Positions 48,361 to 60,610 of a stretch of DNA of 64,000 nucleotides are shown piece after piece. Numbering within the stretch: the first letter of the stretch is position 1; each line of letters begins with the position of its first letter. Below the pieces are notes generated by a model that ran no database searches, was not told where the DNA came from, and saw only the letters and a program-made list of their open reading frames with translations. The translations under genes and the position numbers were made by a program. The stretch is from Lumnitzera littorea. Its lineage: Eukaryota; Streptophyta; Magnoliopsida; Myrtales; Combretaceae. The stretch spans positions 68,926,947 through 68,990,946 of the forward strand of contig JAMXBB010000007.1 in NCBI GenBank assembly GCA_024138015.1. The letters are read 5' to 3'.

Positions 48361-51300
48361 AAAGAAAATTTTCTTTTTGTATTGATTTTGCTTTTTTTTT
48401 TTTTAATTCCTACTTTTCCTTTATTTGGACATTTGGAAAAATGCGCAATTTTCCTCCGTAATGCTAAGAGATGAGTTAAGAAAAGAATGAGGAAAAGGAA
48501 AAAAAAAAAGAAAAAAGAGCTTAAGATAGTAAAATCAAGTTATTAATGTTTCCATAACGTGAAGAATTTCATTATTGCAACTATTTAAACTTCTCCTTTA
48601 TTTCATTACAAGATAAGTTACCTTATCTTGATTGAAGAATTGTATGGAGTCTATGAGATAAAAAGCATACACTATATTGTAACTATTATTTGAGTTGAAT
48701 TCTCCCATCTTCACTGAAGAATGGCATAATGTTTTTTTTTTTTCTTATCATATCTTAATTTTATTATGTAAGACTTCTATATAATGCAATTTTCTTTTAT
48801 CACACTTATGCCACTCCTCTAGGTTATGAATGTTTATTACTCTCTTAAAAAAACTATATATTGCATGTATTTTTATCATGTTAAAGTACTGCTATGGTTT
48901 AAATTATCTTACAATACATATAAGCAAAACTATGGATCATGACATAATTTTACATGCACTGTTACCTTGCCTATATCTACATCTATAGCTATATATTATA
49001 TTATTATTATTATTAATAAGAGAATAGTCCCTTATTCGATTCTATACTTGACCCTATATTATTAGGAGAATATCTCTTAGTGGACTCCAATGCACTGCTT
49101 TCTATTAAACTTAAGCTATATATATATTTGGCCAACTAAACTTGAGCTATATTACACTACCTTTTATTTAATATGCCTATAATATTAAAATAATTGAATA
49201 GTTAAAAACAATGTCTCACCGATCATCCTCTCACTTCCCATTCATGAAAGCAAATCCAATTAAATGGTCCGAAACCATTTTTGATTGAAGTATCTTGTCG
49301 ACATTCACAACAACCCGAGTACACTAAATCCACTATTCGTGTCACTATTCACAAGATCTAAACTCCCACCTTTCCTCTCTCTCCTTTTGGACATTCGAAT
49401 TTCAAGATAATGGGACATCTTATAGAACTTTACATGTTTAAATATATTAGGTCTATCTTAATAGTGGTTTATCCATGTGTTAAGAGGCATCCAATTCAAA
49501 CCATAAATAACACATCGATCTTTTGTCTTAGATTATGTATATTCACTCCTCATTCCATCAGCAGAAAACATTGTCTTACCTTGAAAAAAGAAAGAGACTT
49601 TAGTAAAACATTTAAATGGAACAAATCAACCCCCTATTTTTAAAAAAAAAAGAAAGTAAATTGATTATAAGTAGTATTCTTGCTCTTAATTCCATTTTAT
49701 TCCATTTTGATCTATTTTATTTTACATCAATTTTACACATAAATGTGAAATAAAAAGATAAAAGAAGTGATATGGCGATATGGAATCCAAGTCGATCAAT
49801 GTGGGAGAGCATACAGGGCGCGGGGCAACTATCTTTATTACCAACATCGCGAATGAATAGTATGGGTAAAAGAAAATAAAAAGCCTTCACGAATTGAAAA
49901 TTCGCTCTCTCATACATTATTAAAAAATTTCCTAGTGGATAATACAGTAACCGTAACAGTAATGTCCACGCGGGTCAATGTTTCACTATACAGCTGTGAA
50001 GATCTAAGTTATTAGTGTATATCCAGACTGTAGTGTACAATAAATGCATTTTACTCGATTTTATAAATTAGTTATATGATCGAAGCACACGTACTTCTAC
50101 ATGCACTCTAATTAGGAAAGATGAAGGAATTGATTGTGATGACTTTGTTTATTGGAGTCAAATTAAGTATCTTCGTCAAAACCCTAATCTTACGATCGTT
50201 AAGGTACACCGTGTTGATGGTACCCGAAAACGAAATTGTATCGTGATGGCAGTCGAAAACAACGTGACGTCCTTCTTTAGAAATAGTGGCCAACTTGCTC
50301 TGAGTTTCCCGATGCATTACGTTGCACGTCAATGGTCCCGAAATTTTAGATGGAAAACGACGATTGGCTTTTAGAGTTACGTAGGTGTAGTAGTTTGAAT
50401 ATAAGGTAACATGCATGCCGCAAGTAGATCATGCTATATATGATTAAGGAAAATAATTTAGATGATAAGTATAGAATGGTCAAGAGAAGAATGGTTGATA
50501 GAAAAGTAGATAATCTAAATATGTGCTAACATAAGATGTCATGGGTGGAGAAATATAATAGGATGAAAACTCTTTAATTTATGATAAAAATGTATTATTT
50601 TCTTTAAATATTCTTGTGTCCAATCCTCTAGGGAGTGAATCTAATAGCATGATGTCATTTGTGCGAGTTTCTCATATGTCCAAATGAGTAAGGAGAGAGG
50701 GTATTTATTGAAGTTAGTTATTAATGTCATCTGCTAAATTAAAATAACGATAAATTGCCAGTATTGGCCCCCTCCTTAATCGATCCCAAATGGACTCCAT
50801 TTTTAGATCTACATCTAATAAATGCTTTATTTGATGTGTGACTAAATTGAGAAAGGTTAGTATTGGACAGATTGCTCCAACAAACCATACTTTAAGTTTA
50901 CAATGATAAATCTCTCTTGATCATTTCGAAATTCATAGAGTTAACTCTCTAAGCTCAATTATCTTAACTTAAAGAGTTAAATCTATATTAATTATTTAAT
51001 TCAAAGCTTATAACCGAATTTAGCCCTCTACAGATTATTTGTTAAGAATGGATATAAATATATTTTTCCTTTATGTATAATTGGTTTTATAAAGCGTATG
51101 ATTAATATTAAATAGCTTGACAACTTCATTTATAAATTTTTGATAAGTGTTTTAAACCACTCTTTAAATGGATCTTTAAATATTCTCCACCCCTCGGGAA
51201 AACCTTTTAACAAACCTCCTATACTCGAACTATTTTCCCTTCCTTTACCACCCTAAAATTATAGATTCACTACCTCTGATTTCAATATCCACAAATCTCC

Positions 51301-52090
51301 ACCTTTTAGTTAAATACAAATTTCATATTTACCCTTTTTTTTCCCCATTTCCACCATCACCAATCCATTCACAATCTACTGCCATAAGTATACTTCTATA
51401 GATTTAGTGAATCTAAAGAGATCAATGGTAATTAGGATGTTAGTTTTTCTATATTTTTCTTGAATATGCTGTTTTATTTCATGTATTGGTTATTTTTCAT
51501 TATTTTTTATTATCATCTTATTTATGGGATTATGTCATCTCTTATGTGGGATATTTTGTATTCGCCAATTAGTTAAGTTTTCGTCATTGAGGATAAATCT
51601 TTTGATCCCTTTGGTAGGGTGAAGGGATTTAGTTGGTAATACATATCATGTAAATGTGCACATAGAGTGTAACTTCTAGTGGTTGTTGAACACATTAAAG
51701 TGGTAGTGAGTAGTTTTTAAAAAGACTATCACCCATATTGTCATGTGTTCAAATACTATTGGTAGTTATCTACCATGTGTGTATATATGTAGTGAGTAAT
51801 ATCTATTGAATATTTTTTTCCCTAATTAGGATGGTTTAACGTTGGAAGGCATGTACTAGTCTATCCTATTAGGTTTTCATACCCCTTAACTATTTTCCTA
51901 TGAGTCCTCTTATATACATTGTTTAGATCAATACTAGCCAAAAGAAAAGTTGAAGGATATATTTGGAGTGAGTGTGATAACAATGATATTAGTAATTATT
52001 TTCCTAATAATTAAGCAATAGAAGTGTAAATATCTACATTTCTATAATAGGCATCTCAAAAATGATAATGTCACCTTCGGGTTTTGGTCA
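48361..52090. other. AT-rich noncoding DNA
   Basis: Poly(A/T) tracts at 48390-48405, 48498-48517 and 48731-48743, an ATT microsatellite at about 48995-49018, and no credible gene. The 102-codon minus-strand ORF at 50416-50108 has no recognisable domain and no supporting context. Confidence 0.5.
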
Positions 52091-53290
52091 GTAAAAATTA
52101 ACTGAGATTAGGCTTTATGCTATCGATTAAGCCTACAAAACAAAAACCAATGAGAGGCATGTTGGTTCAAGTCCAGCACTTACATGCCTCCCTTCCCCAC
52201 TCTTTCCTTCACAGTCTCATTGTCACTGTAAGGCAAGGAGAGGCAAGAGATGGGCTTCATAGGCATGTGGTCAACTTGGTCTTGAGGTGGTCATGTTGGT
52301 TAGGCGTGATAGTGAAAATGCTAGCATAATGCCCAAGCAAAGGGGATGGTCAATAAGGATGCTTAAGCTAATAACGTATTAGGCTGAAGAGTGGTGGGGT
52401 AACCTGAGGAGAATACGTTAGGGAGAGCTAAATGTTCAAGTGCCATCTCGAATAAGTGATCTAAGGTAGATACCCTTTGGGCTAAGGTGAGGATCTAGTA
52501 ATTTGGGCACTTCAGGTAATAAGTATATAAAGGTATTGGATGATCCGAACAGATAGTGCCAAGCAAGCAATGGCATAGATGAGTAGGGCTATTAATGTCG
52601 AGCAGGGAACATCTAAGTAGAAGCATTTGAGTTGGATTACTTAAGGGCTAAACTATACTAACTGAGTTAAATAATCTATCATCTAGGTTGAGGCCAGGTG
52701 GTCATTCATTGAGGTGGAGCATAGGCAACCCGACTTAGTAGGGCAAAGAGGAGTGCTGAGCATTAGAGTTTCTCTTAGTTAAGGCAGACTAGTCGAAGGA
52801 GACAATAATAGAGCTAGGCTACATTGATGTGTCCCTATCGAGGTGTAATGTTATTGAAGGGCTACGGTAGATATGGAAGTTAAAGTAGCTTTGGTAAAGC
52901 TTATAAGGAAAGTTAAACTTTTCAAATTCTTGCTCTATCACGTACTTTCATGATGCATCTAATGCGATATGATAGGTATCCTATCTTTGTAGACTTGTAT
53001 GCAATTACAAACATTTTGTCCTTTAAAACTCAACTGTTCGATTGAAACCCTTACCAAGTGTTATGATCGCGCTTCTTTAAGGGTATCTTTTTTGTATGGA
53101 TCCCCATAACCATCAGCACAATTCCCAGATTTTGCACTTATGAATACCCTTCAACACTAGCATTTACTCTTTCCACATCTTCTTCTCGATATACGCTTAT
53201 CTGAAATGCTTTTAATAAACTTTCTCTTCTTCTTAACTCTTTACTCTTCGGTTTCTAACTTCCTTAGAAGTTTCGCTCTTCATCATCAAA

Positions 53291-56190
53291 ATGTTAACTA
53301 GCAATGGAGCAAGTACGTGTGATGTGCCTTCTAATGCATCCAAATACAATCTAACAACTAACTTTGAGGTCAAAAGGAGTGACCCTCCCAGTGGAGGAGA
53401 GGACAAAGTCTCATCACGGGCATAACTAAAGGAAAGGTGAAGGAAGGCGATGGAGGCACTAGATAGAGTAAGGCTTATCAACACCATTCCTAAGGATGTT
53501 TATGTAAACAATCCCTTGCTAGAGGGCATGGACCTATTGATTAGGCTTGGAATGGATAGGGGTCCATGTGGTTAGATTAGTAAGAGTAAATCTTCCACCA
53601 TTAATTAGGTCTTAAGCAATTTCATGGTTAGACCAACTTTAGGCTAGGTAGGTGATTACCAACAAGAGAGGAAAGGATACCTTTACTATTAGGGAGGCGC
53701 TTCGCAGTATTTGAAAAGTTCTTGGAGTATGGGATGCACCTCCTCATGAAACTCACTCATGAGGAGGTGCATCCCATACTCTAAGAACTTTTCGAACAAC
53801 TCTTTAATTACCACCGGTATAGTCCAATGCAAATCCTTCCCAATGGATGGAGGGTGTTTTAGGGGCTATGTGAATATCTGGTGTTACGAGCCACTCTAGA
53901 ACTCTTCAACCATTTCTTCCTATGGAAGAATTTGAATGGATAGACATACGTCCAGAATCATCAAGGATGAAGCCGTTTAGAGGCTTGGTGAATTCTATGA
54001 AGGGCTGGCAGGATGAGTTCTTAGTGGTAGAGTTGCTTGAATAAGCAATCTTCTGGATGCAATGGATTACATTAATCTAAACTGATTGTCAAAAGGAGCT
54101 TGGGCCTAATAACATCAAGGGTGTGAGAGAAATAATGGCCTTCATAGCCTTGAGTAGCGATAAGGAGATAAACGCCAAGGAGACAATGGAGAGGTATGTT
54201 AAGTATCAAATCTCTGAGCTCTTCCCGAGTATAAAGAAGGTCGTGGTGAAGAAATAGATGGAAGGTACAGGTTTGTTGTCTATGAACATCTTCTTTTGTT
54301 GTGCTAGCATAGGCCTATGAAGAGTTATGCTTGGTTTAACGTCTTTTTAAGGAGTTGGGGGGGTGGGGGAATCTTCCTTGCCTATGCTGGTTACAATGGA
54401 GTTAGTAAATAATCATGTTGTGTTCATCTCTATATTAACAATGCTTATTTGTTTTTGTGAAGACAAGAAATTAGCCAAAGAGATACCTTATCCACCAACA
54501 TTAGAGCTGCTAAGGTGAAATCCCAACAAAACACAATCGCTTACCAAGACTACTACCCCTAAGGGTAAAGCTTTAGGGCCAAGGTTAGAGGAGGGAGAGA
54601 TGAGTAAGGTCACCCCATTTGCTCTTACATAAGGGATTACCCTTGGCAATAGCCCTATTGAGCCGTTGGTCACTAACCTTATGAGTGTAGCTCTCTTCAC
54701 CATTGCTTCTATTCCCTTATCTTTGCTTATCATAGTAATCAGTAAGAGCATCAGCTCTTACAAGCTAGATGTGGAGGTGTTCCCCTTACCATCTCGATGT
54801 GAAGGGGAGAGGGCGGAGGCAAGTAACTCGGCCCATCTAGTATGGCAAAAGAGGAAAGCCCCTAAAACTGGTAGGGATAAGGCCTTCGAGCCTAAGATGA
54901 AGAAGGGAAGGGAGCCTTTGAAGCGGTCATACATCTACGATTGGCCCTTAGAGCACCCATACATATGTACAAATGAACTCAAGGACGCTTTTTATGAGGT
55001 CTTGAATAAATTTATGTGCATGGGGATAACATTAGACTCATTCAAGGATTTGCTCCATGAGTCTAAAGATGAGGAGCTATGTGATTAAGCTAGTAAGTTC
55101 GAAGCCAAGAAGGCTCAAAGGAAGTTCTTTAGGTCGAAATGGGATATTGGGGGCAACGATATAATGTTATGCCATTAGATACTTAGTGTTTAGGCCTCGA
55201 TGGAGTCCTTCACCCTTGGGGACTAGGCCATCCTTGAAGACCTGTGGAGGACCCCAGTAAAGTCTCCTCTAGAAATAGCAAGTTACTTGAGTTCGATCAT
55301 TTGGTAGGTAAGTTTTCATTTCCTTTAAGTTGTGTTCTTCTTTGTTGATGTAGTTCCGAACATTTATTGAGGCTGACTATAGTGTACATGTTTGTTTGCA
55401 ATACCATGGTCAAGTGCTGTTCTCACCAATGGATTATAACACCTTACTTAATGAGGTAACAGACTTGCGTAAGGAGGTGTTGAGTGCAAATAGGGGTTTG
55501 AGGGAGGTGGAGTCCTCCTCTAAAAAGTATTATAACAAATTTAGCAAGCTAACCAACGTCTACATCATTATTATATGTAGATGTCCATATTAAATGCCAA
55601 GCTATAAGAGAAGGAGAACAACCGGATTGATGTCAAGATGGCCTTATAAGGGATTGATAGGCTCAAAGATCAATTGGAGGATGAGAAAAAGTCTAAGGCC
55701 AACCTCTTAAAGATGCTGGAGCAAGAGAGGAAGGCTAAGGAGGAGCTTACCCACTACAATGCTGAGCTAAGTGTATTTGTTTTGTAGTTGGAGACTAAGT
55801 TGATAATGAAGGTAGTTAACTATGAGATTGCCAAGAAAACACCAGTTAAGCTAGCAAGTCAAAAGATCAAGTTGGAGTAAAAGGTTTAGAAGCTCCAAGA
55901 TGAAGCTGAGGAGATGAAGGAAACCATCTTCAAGTTGGAGAAGGGGGAGGTCCTTAGTGAGGCAATCACTAATAAGGCCATAAAGGAGTTCTATAAGACA
56001 AATCAATGGTTCAAGGAGCTGGAAGATATCTCCATCGATTGTGGTTGAGATATTCGAAATGAGGTGCTTACACATCATCTCGAGCTAAACCTTAGCTTCT
56101 TAGCTTAGTTGGATGCTTTAACTCATAAGGAGAAAAGGGAGGCCCTTCGAGTAAAAATGGCTGTGGCTAATGCAATCTAAGTCGTCGATT
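53291..56190 (+). pseudogene. Antisense extra gene of Tat element 3 (gypsy-type domain plus coiled coil)
   Basis: Starts ATGTTAACTAGC (MLTSNGASTCDVPSNAS) and includes TIPKDVYVNNPLLEGMDLL. After a local inverted duplication the domain reads EVHPIL, ELFEQLFNYHRYSPMQILPN and LELFNHFFLWKNLNG (about 53765-53940), the same layout as PF04195-type domains. A second hydrophilic section (54830-55088) is open for over 80 codons. A candidate intron begins at about 55309 (tag|gtaagttttc). The C-terminus (55396-56130) is coiled coil (DLRKEVLSANRGLREVESSS and later LKDQLEDEKKSK, LQDEAEEMKETIFKLEKGE). Function unknown; stops at Gln and Arg positions disable it. The chromovirus sits at its 3' end. Confidence 0.65.
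53713..53793. repeat. 37-bp near-perfect hairpin
   Basis: Left arm 53713-53749 and right arm 53757-53793 are reverse complements with one mismatch in 37, separated by the 7-nt loop aactcac. The right arm lies in the frame that continues the antisense-gene domain; the left arm is the inverted copy. Confidence 0.9.
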
Positions 56191-56211
56191 CTGTTGTCGT
56201 AACTAGACAAG

Positions 56212-57067
56212 TGATAGGAATCAGGCCCTTGGACCAATCACCTACAGTCGAGCTAGAGGACTCCAAAGACTCACTTGGGGGATACTAGCTTAAGGCTATA
56301 TTTGAGATAGAGGTCCTTATCCTAACCTGATCCCCTACCAACCTAACCACTGGACACTTAAGTATGTCAGACTTGCTCCTACCCAGCAATGATGTTTTAT
56401 CCTAAAAGATAGCCCAAGACTAGTTGAGTTAAGCTCTTGATCCGACCATAAATATCCAACCTCGAGTTAAGCTAACTTCACTGCAAAAGGACTAATTGGT
56501 CCCTGACTTGATTCAGATTAGGTTAGCCCCAAACTATAAATTCATCTCTCTCTTTTGCCCACTTGTACCATATTTCTAGCATTTGGCTACTGTATAATAC
56601 GTGTCTTCTGGCACAACATTCTATAGGGATTTGTTACTTTTCTGCTAAATATTCTTTCTTTTTTCTCCCTTTTAGTATGTATTATGTAACCTAATTGTAA
56701 AAATACCTTTTTGTCTTTGCATACATATAAGGTAAACCTAGTAGATGGGTGTGTAAACCCCTACTTACTTGTATGCAGACAACTAACTAATCAATAGAAA
56801 AATTATTCACATTTCCTTAAGTGACCTTAGCATTTTCATTATTCTTAAATTCTTATCTGTTCTCTTTAGCAAAGAGCAGTGACAAGTGACCCTTTAGTTT
56901 AGACTAGTGAGTCACATTTGACAGATTATAGGCTGAATAGGATTGAATGGTGTGTCATATCTATTCGGTAGTTGCCTAGACTTTGCTAGCTTTTTCTTGT
57001 TTGCTTTAGGTTCGCTTAGTTGTGGTGCTTCTTCCTGTGTTTGACTTCAGAGACGAATTAACTTTAC
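56212..57067 (+). repeat. 5' LTR of the chromovirus-type element
   Basis: Starts tgataggaatcaggccc. The first 285 bp align with 61937-62228, with shared blocks such as aaggctatattt, aggtccttatcct, gtatgtcagactt and gatgttttatc. A tataaggtaaacc motif near 56727 may be the TATA region. The end is inferred from the primer site. Confidence 0.75.
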
Positions 57068-57079
57068 TGGTATCAGAGC
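57068..57079 (+). promoter_or_regulatory. Primer binding site, initiator tRNA-Met type
   Basis: tggtatcagagc, exactly the complement of the 3' end of plant initiator tRNA-Met, directly after the 5' LTR. Confidence 0.9.
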
Positions 57080-57371
57080 ATGGTTCTAAGAGGGAGTGTG
57101 TGAAGTTACGGTGAAGTTTTGGTTTACTTTACTGCTAATGGTTGCTGTGTTCCTTTCGTAGTTGTTGCAGTGTGTTTATGTGTTAGTAAGTATGGTTTCA
57201 TTATTACTCTGTTTTTCATTATAAAAATAGAGCGAGTTTATTTTTGTTCTGCTTGAAGTGATTATTAGGTATTAAAGTTGTTAGTGAGCTGTTAATTTGT
57301 TTGAGAAGTATTGTTCCATGTCAGATTCAAGTGTTTAGGGTGTTATTGGTGACTTAAGTAGTGATGCTCAA

Positions 57372-58560
57372 CTTGGTTCTGGTCATAATGGTAATAACAC
57401 CCCAAGGTTGGTTGATAACAAACTTAACAAACTCACAAACCTTGTTGAGAGTCTAATCACAATAATGTAAGTTAACAAGCAATAACCCCAAGGTGTACAG
57501 TACCATAACCTATGAGAAAATGGCCTTGAGAGACATTATGGCTAAGGTAATCGAACCAATCTCCCAGTTCAACTACGACGAACTGGAGGAGTAGTAGGAC
57601 ACATTACTAGATGAAGACTGGAGTTAGAGGAAGTTGAGGAAGATGATGAGGAGATTGATACAATGGAGTATAGAGAGGAAGAAGAAGAAGTTGGTTATTA
57701 TCGAGCGCAAGAGCAAGGACTTCGAGCTCCTCGAGGGCTAGACAATGTTAAGGTCCAAATCCCACCTTTTAGTGGAAGTGGAGATGAAGATGAAGATGAA
57801 TACTTGAAGTGGGTGGAGAAGGTCAAGAAGCCGTTTAACTGTTATGGGTATACAGATGCTGTCAAAGTTTGACTTGATACGCTAGAGTTTACTGGGTATC
57901 CCATAATGTGGTAGAAAAATTTGAATGTAGCTAAGGTAAGGGATGGAAGACGAGGTGTAAGAACTTGGGAGGAGATGAAAATGTTGTTAAGGGATAGATT
58001 TGTACCTAAGACTTACTTACAAGATACGTTTTCTAAGTTGTAGGAACTTCACCAAAGAGGTTGATCTGTTGATGACTATATAAGAGAGCTCCAGATGCTT
58101 ACGATTCGAGCCAACATAGAAGAACCAAAGGGTCACATAGTATCGAAGTTCATTTATGGGCTTAAGTATAAGATTCATAACATCGCAGAAGTGTAGAGAT
58201 TTTATGCCTTGGAAGAGGTGATTAAGATAGTGTAAAGGGTCGAAAAATAGAGGAGAAGTGCTCTGAGTAGACCTAAGCCAACAATCTCTCGAGCATCTAT
58301 ACCACGTTGACCTGTTTAAGCCAAGTTGCAAAGGCCATATCAAGCCAAAGAAAGGAATGATAGACTTAACGATATCCAAGCAGGCCAGTAAAGCTGAGTA
58401 GGACAATCGAGCTAAACTAAGGCTAGGTCAACCCTAAGAACATATGAGAAAGGATAGACCTCCAAATGGAAGACTAGCGAGATGAAGTGCTTTAAATGTT
58501 TAAGTTTTTGACACTTGGCCATTGAGTATTTGAACTAACCTATCATGATGCTTCGAGGAG
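57372..58560 (+). pseudogene. Gag of the chromovirus-type element, decayed
   Basis: Acidic N-terminal part (57663: MEYREEEEEVGYYRAQEQGL), then VQIPPFSG and KWVEKVKKPFNCYGYTDAVKV, RTWEEMKMLLRDRFVPKTYL, SVDDYIRELQMLTIRANI and FIYGLKYKIHNIAEV, the core of the retrotransposon gag capsid domain, ending with a damaged knuckle CFKCLSF..HLAIEY (about 58490-58535; the last Cys is Tyr). Single-base changes to stop codons occur about every 20-50 codons. Confidence 0.8.
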
Positions 58561-58689
58561 ATGTAGTAGATAGCACCAATGAGAGCTAACCTGAGGAGGA
58601 GAAGGATGTTCGAGAGGCAAAAGCTGAGGAAGAAGAGGAAACATGTGTTTACTAACCAGGGAGAAGTGATGATCCTAGTTTTGAGATGA

Positions 58690-59130
58690 GTATTAAGTTC
58701 CCTACCAAGCTCTGAGGAAGACTAGAGGAAAAATTTGTTCCATTCTAAATGTACCACAAAGGGACAATTGTGTACCATCATAATGGATGGAGAGAGTTGT
58801 ACTAACGTAGTTATGCAATCCTTTGTACAAGGGTTAAGTTTGCCAACCTTAAGGCATCCTCGACCTTATAAGTTGCATTGGCTTCATGATAAGGGTGCCT
58901 TACACGTAACTGAACAAGTGACTGTATTGTTTGGTGTTGGGAGTGTATATAGGGATGAAGTAGTATGCGATGTTATCCCCATGGGAGCTTCACATCTATT
59001 ACTTGGACGACCTTAGTTATTTAACCAATGTGTTACTTAGGACGGGTATAAGAACACCTATGCCTTTCTTAAGGATAGAAGGAAGATTGTGTTGCAACCT
59101 ATGATACCATCCTGCGTAAATGAAACCCAT
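58690..59130 (+). pseudogene. Aspartic protease domain, decayed
   Basis: A 93-codon open stretch (58735-59016) includes LCTIIMDGESCTNVVMQSFV, YKLHWLHDKGALHVTEQVTV, VVCDVIPMGASHLLLGRP. The active-site triad region reads D-G-E-S where the family has D-S/G-G-S, so it is probably inactive even before considering the stops. Confidence 0.75.
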
Positions 59131-59349
59131 AATCAACTTACCTGAGCTAGTAAGAAGAAAGCATTAGTGATAAGCCAAAGAGAGTTTTGAGCTGCTGAAA
59201 AAGCTAAAGAGCCTATGTTCTTATTAATCTAAAGATTGTTGGAGATGAGAGATTTAGAGGATATTCCTGATAAAATCCGAAGCCTACTAAATGAGTTTTC
59301 CAATATGTTTCCTAAAGAACTATCTTTAGTCCAAAGCATTTAACACTAT

Positions 59350-60060
59350 ATTGATATACAGTTAGGTGTTGCTTTGTCGAATTGACTTGCATATAGAATG
59401 AACCTTGAGTAAGCTGCTGAGCTAAAGAGATAGGTGGATAAACTCATAGAGCAAGGATATGTGAGAGAAAGCATGGGCCTTTACACAATACCAGCTCTAC
59501 TCATTCTAAAGAAAGATGGTTCGTAGCCTATGTACATCGATAGCTGAGCAATCTACCGAATTACTATCAAGTATAGATATCCGATACTGAGGCTCAATGA
59601 CATGTTGGATGAGCTCCGTAGTGCCAAAATATTTTCAAAGATTAATCTACAAAATGGCTACTACCAAATTATATAAGACCAGTGGAAGATTACCTTCAAG
59701 ACTAGGCATGGTCTTTATGAGTGGTTAGTTATGTTGTTCGGACTTATTAATGCACCAAGCATATTCATGAGGTTAATGAACTATGTGATATGCCCCCCTG
59801 ATCAAAAGATGTGTGGTCATATGCTTTGATGACATACTGGTATACAGTACTAACCTAAACAACCATATTCAACATCCTTGCGAAGTATTTGATGTTTTGC
59901 AAACTAAGAAGTTATATGGGAATTTGGAGAAGTGTATGTTCTTCCAAGATGAAGTGATTTTTCTAAGGTTTGTGGTGTTAAGGGAAGGAATCTAAGCAGA
60001 TGAGGAGAAGATTCGAGTTGTTCTAGAGTAGCCGATACCAAAGAATGTCACTAAAGTTTG
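59350..60060 (+). pseudogene. Reverse transcriptase domain, decayed
   Basis: Recognisable blocks: VDKLIEQGYVRES, IPALLILKKDGS, RYPILRLNDMLDELRSAKIF, KINLQNGYYQI, ITFKTRHGLYEWLVM, FGLINAPSIFMRLMN, and the catalytic ICFDDILVYS at 59815-59850 (the Y/V-D-D box). One stop or frameshift separates most neighbouring blocks. Confidence 0.85.
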
Positions 60061-60610
60061 AAGTTTCCACGATTTAGCTTCTTTTTATAGGAGATTTATC
60101 AAGAACTTCAATACCATAGCCACCCCTTTGACCGAATTGACAAAAAGGAGTAAAGGATTCAAATGGAACGATTGAGCTAAATAGAGCTTTAGAGAAATCA
60201 AAGAGAAGCTCACCTCAATGCCTATCCTACCATTACCAGATTTTGATAAACCCTTCAAATTGAAATGTGATGCATCGAGAGTTAACATTGGTGCTATCTT
60301 GATACAGGAGCGAAGACCCATCACCTACCACAATGAGAAGCTTAGTGGTGCTGCCCTGAACTATTATGTATATGAGAAAAAGTTGTACTCTCTTTTTCAT
60401 ACCCTTACTAGCTAGTAACACTATTTGTTTCTACGAAAGTTTGTCATATATACGGATCATGAGTCTCTAAAGCATCTTGGATCTTAGGAGTCAAAACAAA
60501 CTCTCAAAGAGGCAAGCCAAGTGGTTGCAGTTCATGGAAGGATTTTCGTATGTGATTCGACACAAGAAAGGAAGCACAAATGTGGTTGCCAATACTTTAT
60601 CACACCTGCA
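60061..60610 (+). pseudogene. RNase H domain, decayed
   Basis: Starts with SFHDLASFYRRFIKNFNTIA and PLTELTKRSKGFKW (RT connection), then PILPLPDFDKPFKLKCDASR and AILIQERRPITYHNEKL, NYYVYEKKLYSL, and VIYTDHESLKHL. The CDAS and TDH motifs carry the expected catalytic Asp residues. The 65-codon ORF at 60218-60415 is the best-preserved part. Confidence 0.8.

Larger units (their letters stand above)
52100..56211 (-). mobile_element. Tat-type element 3 remnant (minus strand)
   Basis: Recognised by an antisense coiled-coil gene (53291-56190, plus strand) of the same type as in element 1, preceded by LTR-like and leader DNA. A TATA-like tatataaagg is at 52524-52533. The element is cut at 56212 by the chromovirus insertion and I find no gag-pol on the other side. 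Confidence 0.5.

Noticed and set aside
50108..50416. 102-codon minus-strand ORF
   Set aside because: No recognisable domain, no promoter or polyadenylation context, and AT-rich surroundings; likely chance.
52119..52174. Possible tRNA gene
   Set aside because: A B-box-like ggttcaagtcc is present but no cloverleaf, acceptor stem or anticodon arm could be drawn; mentioned only as a weak tRNA-like motif.
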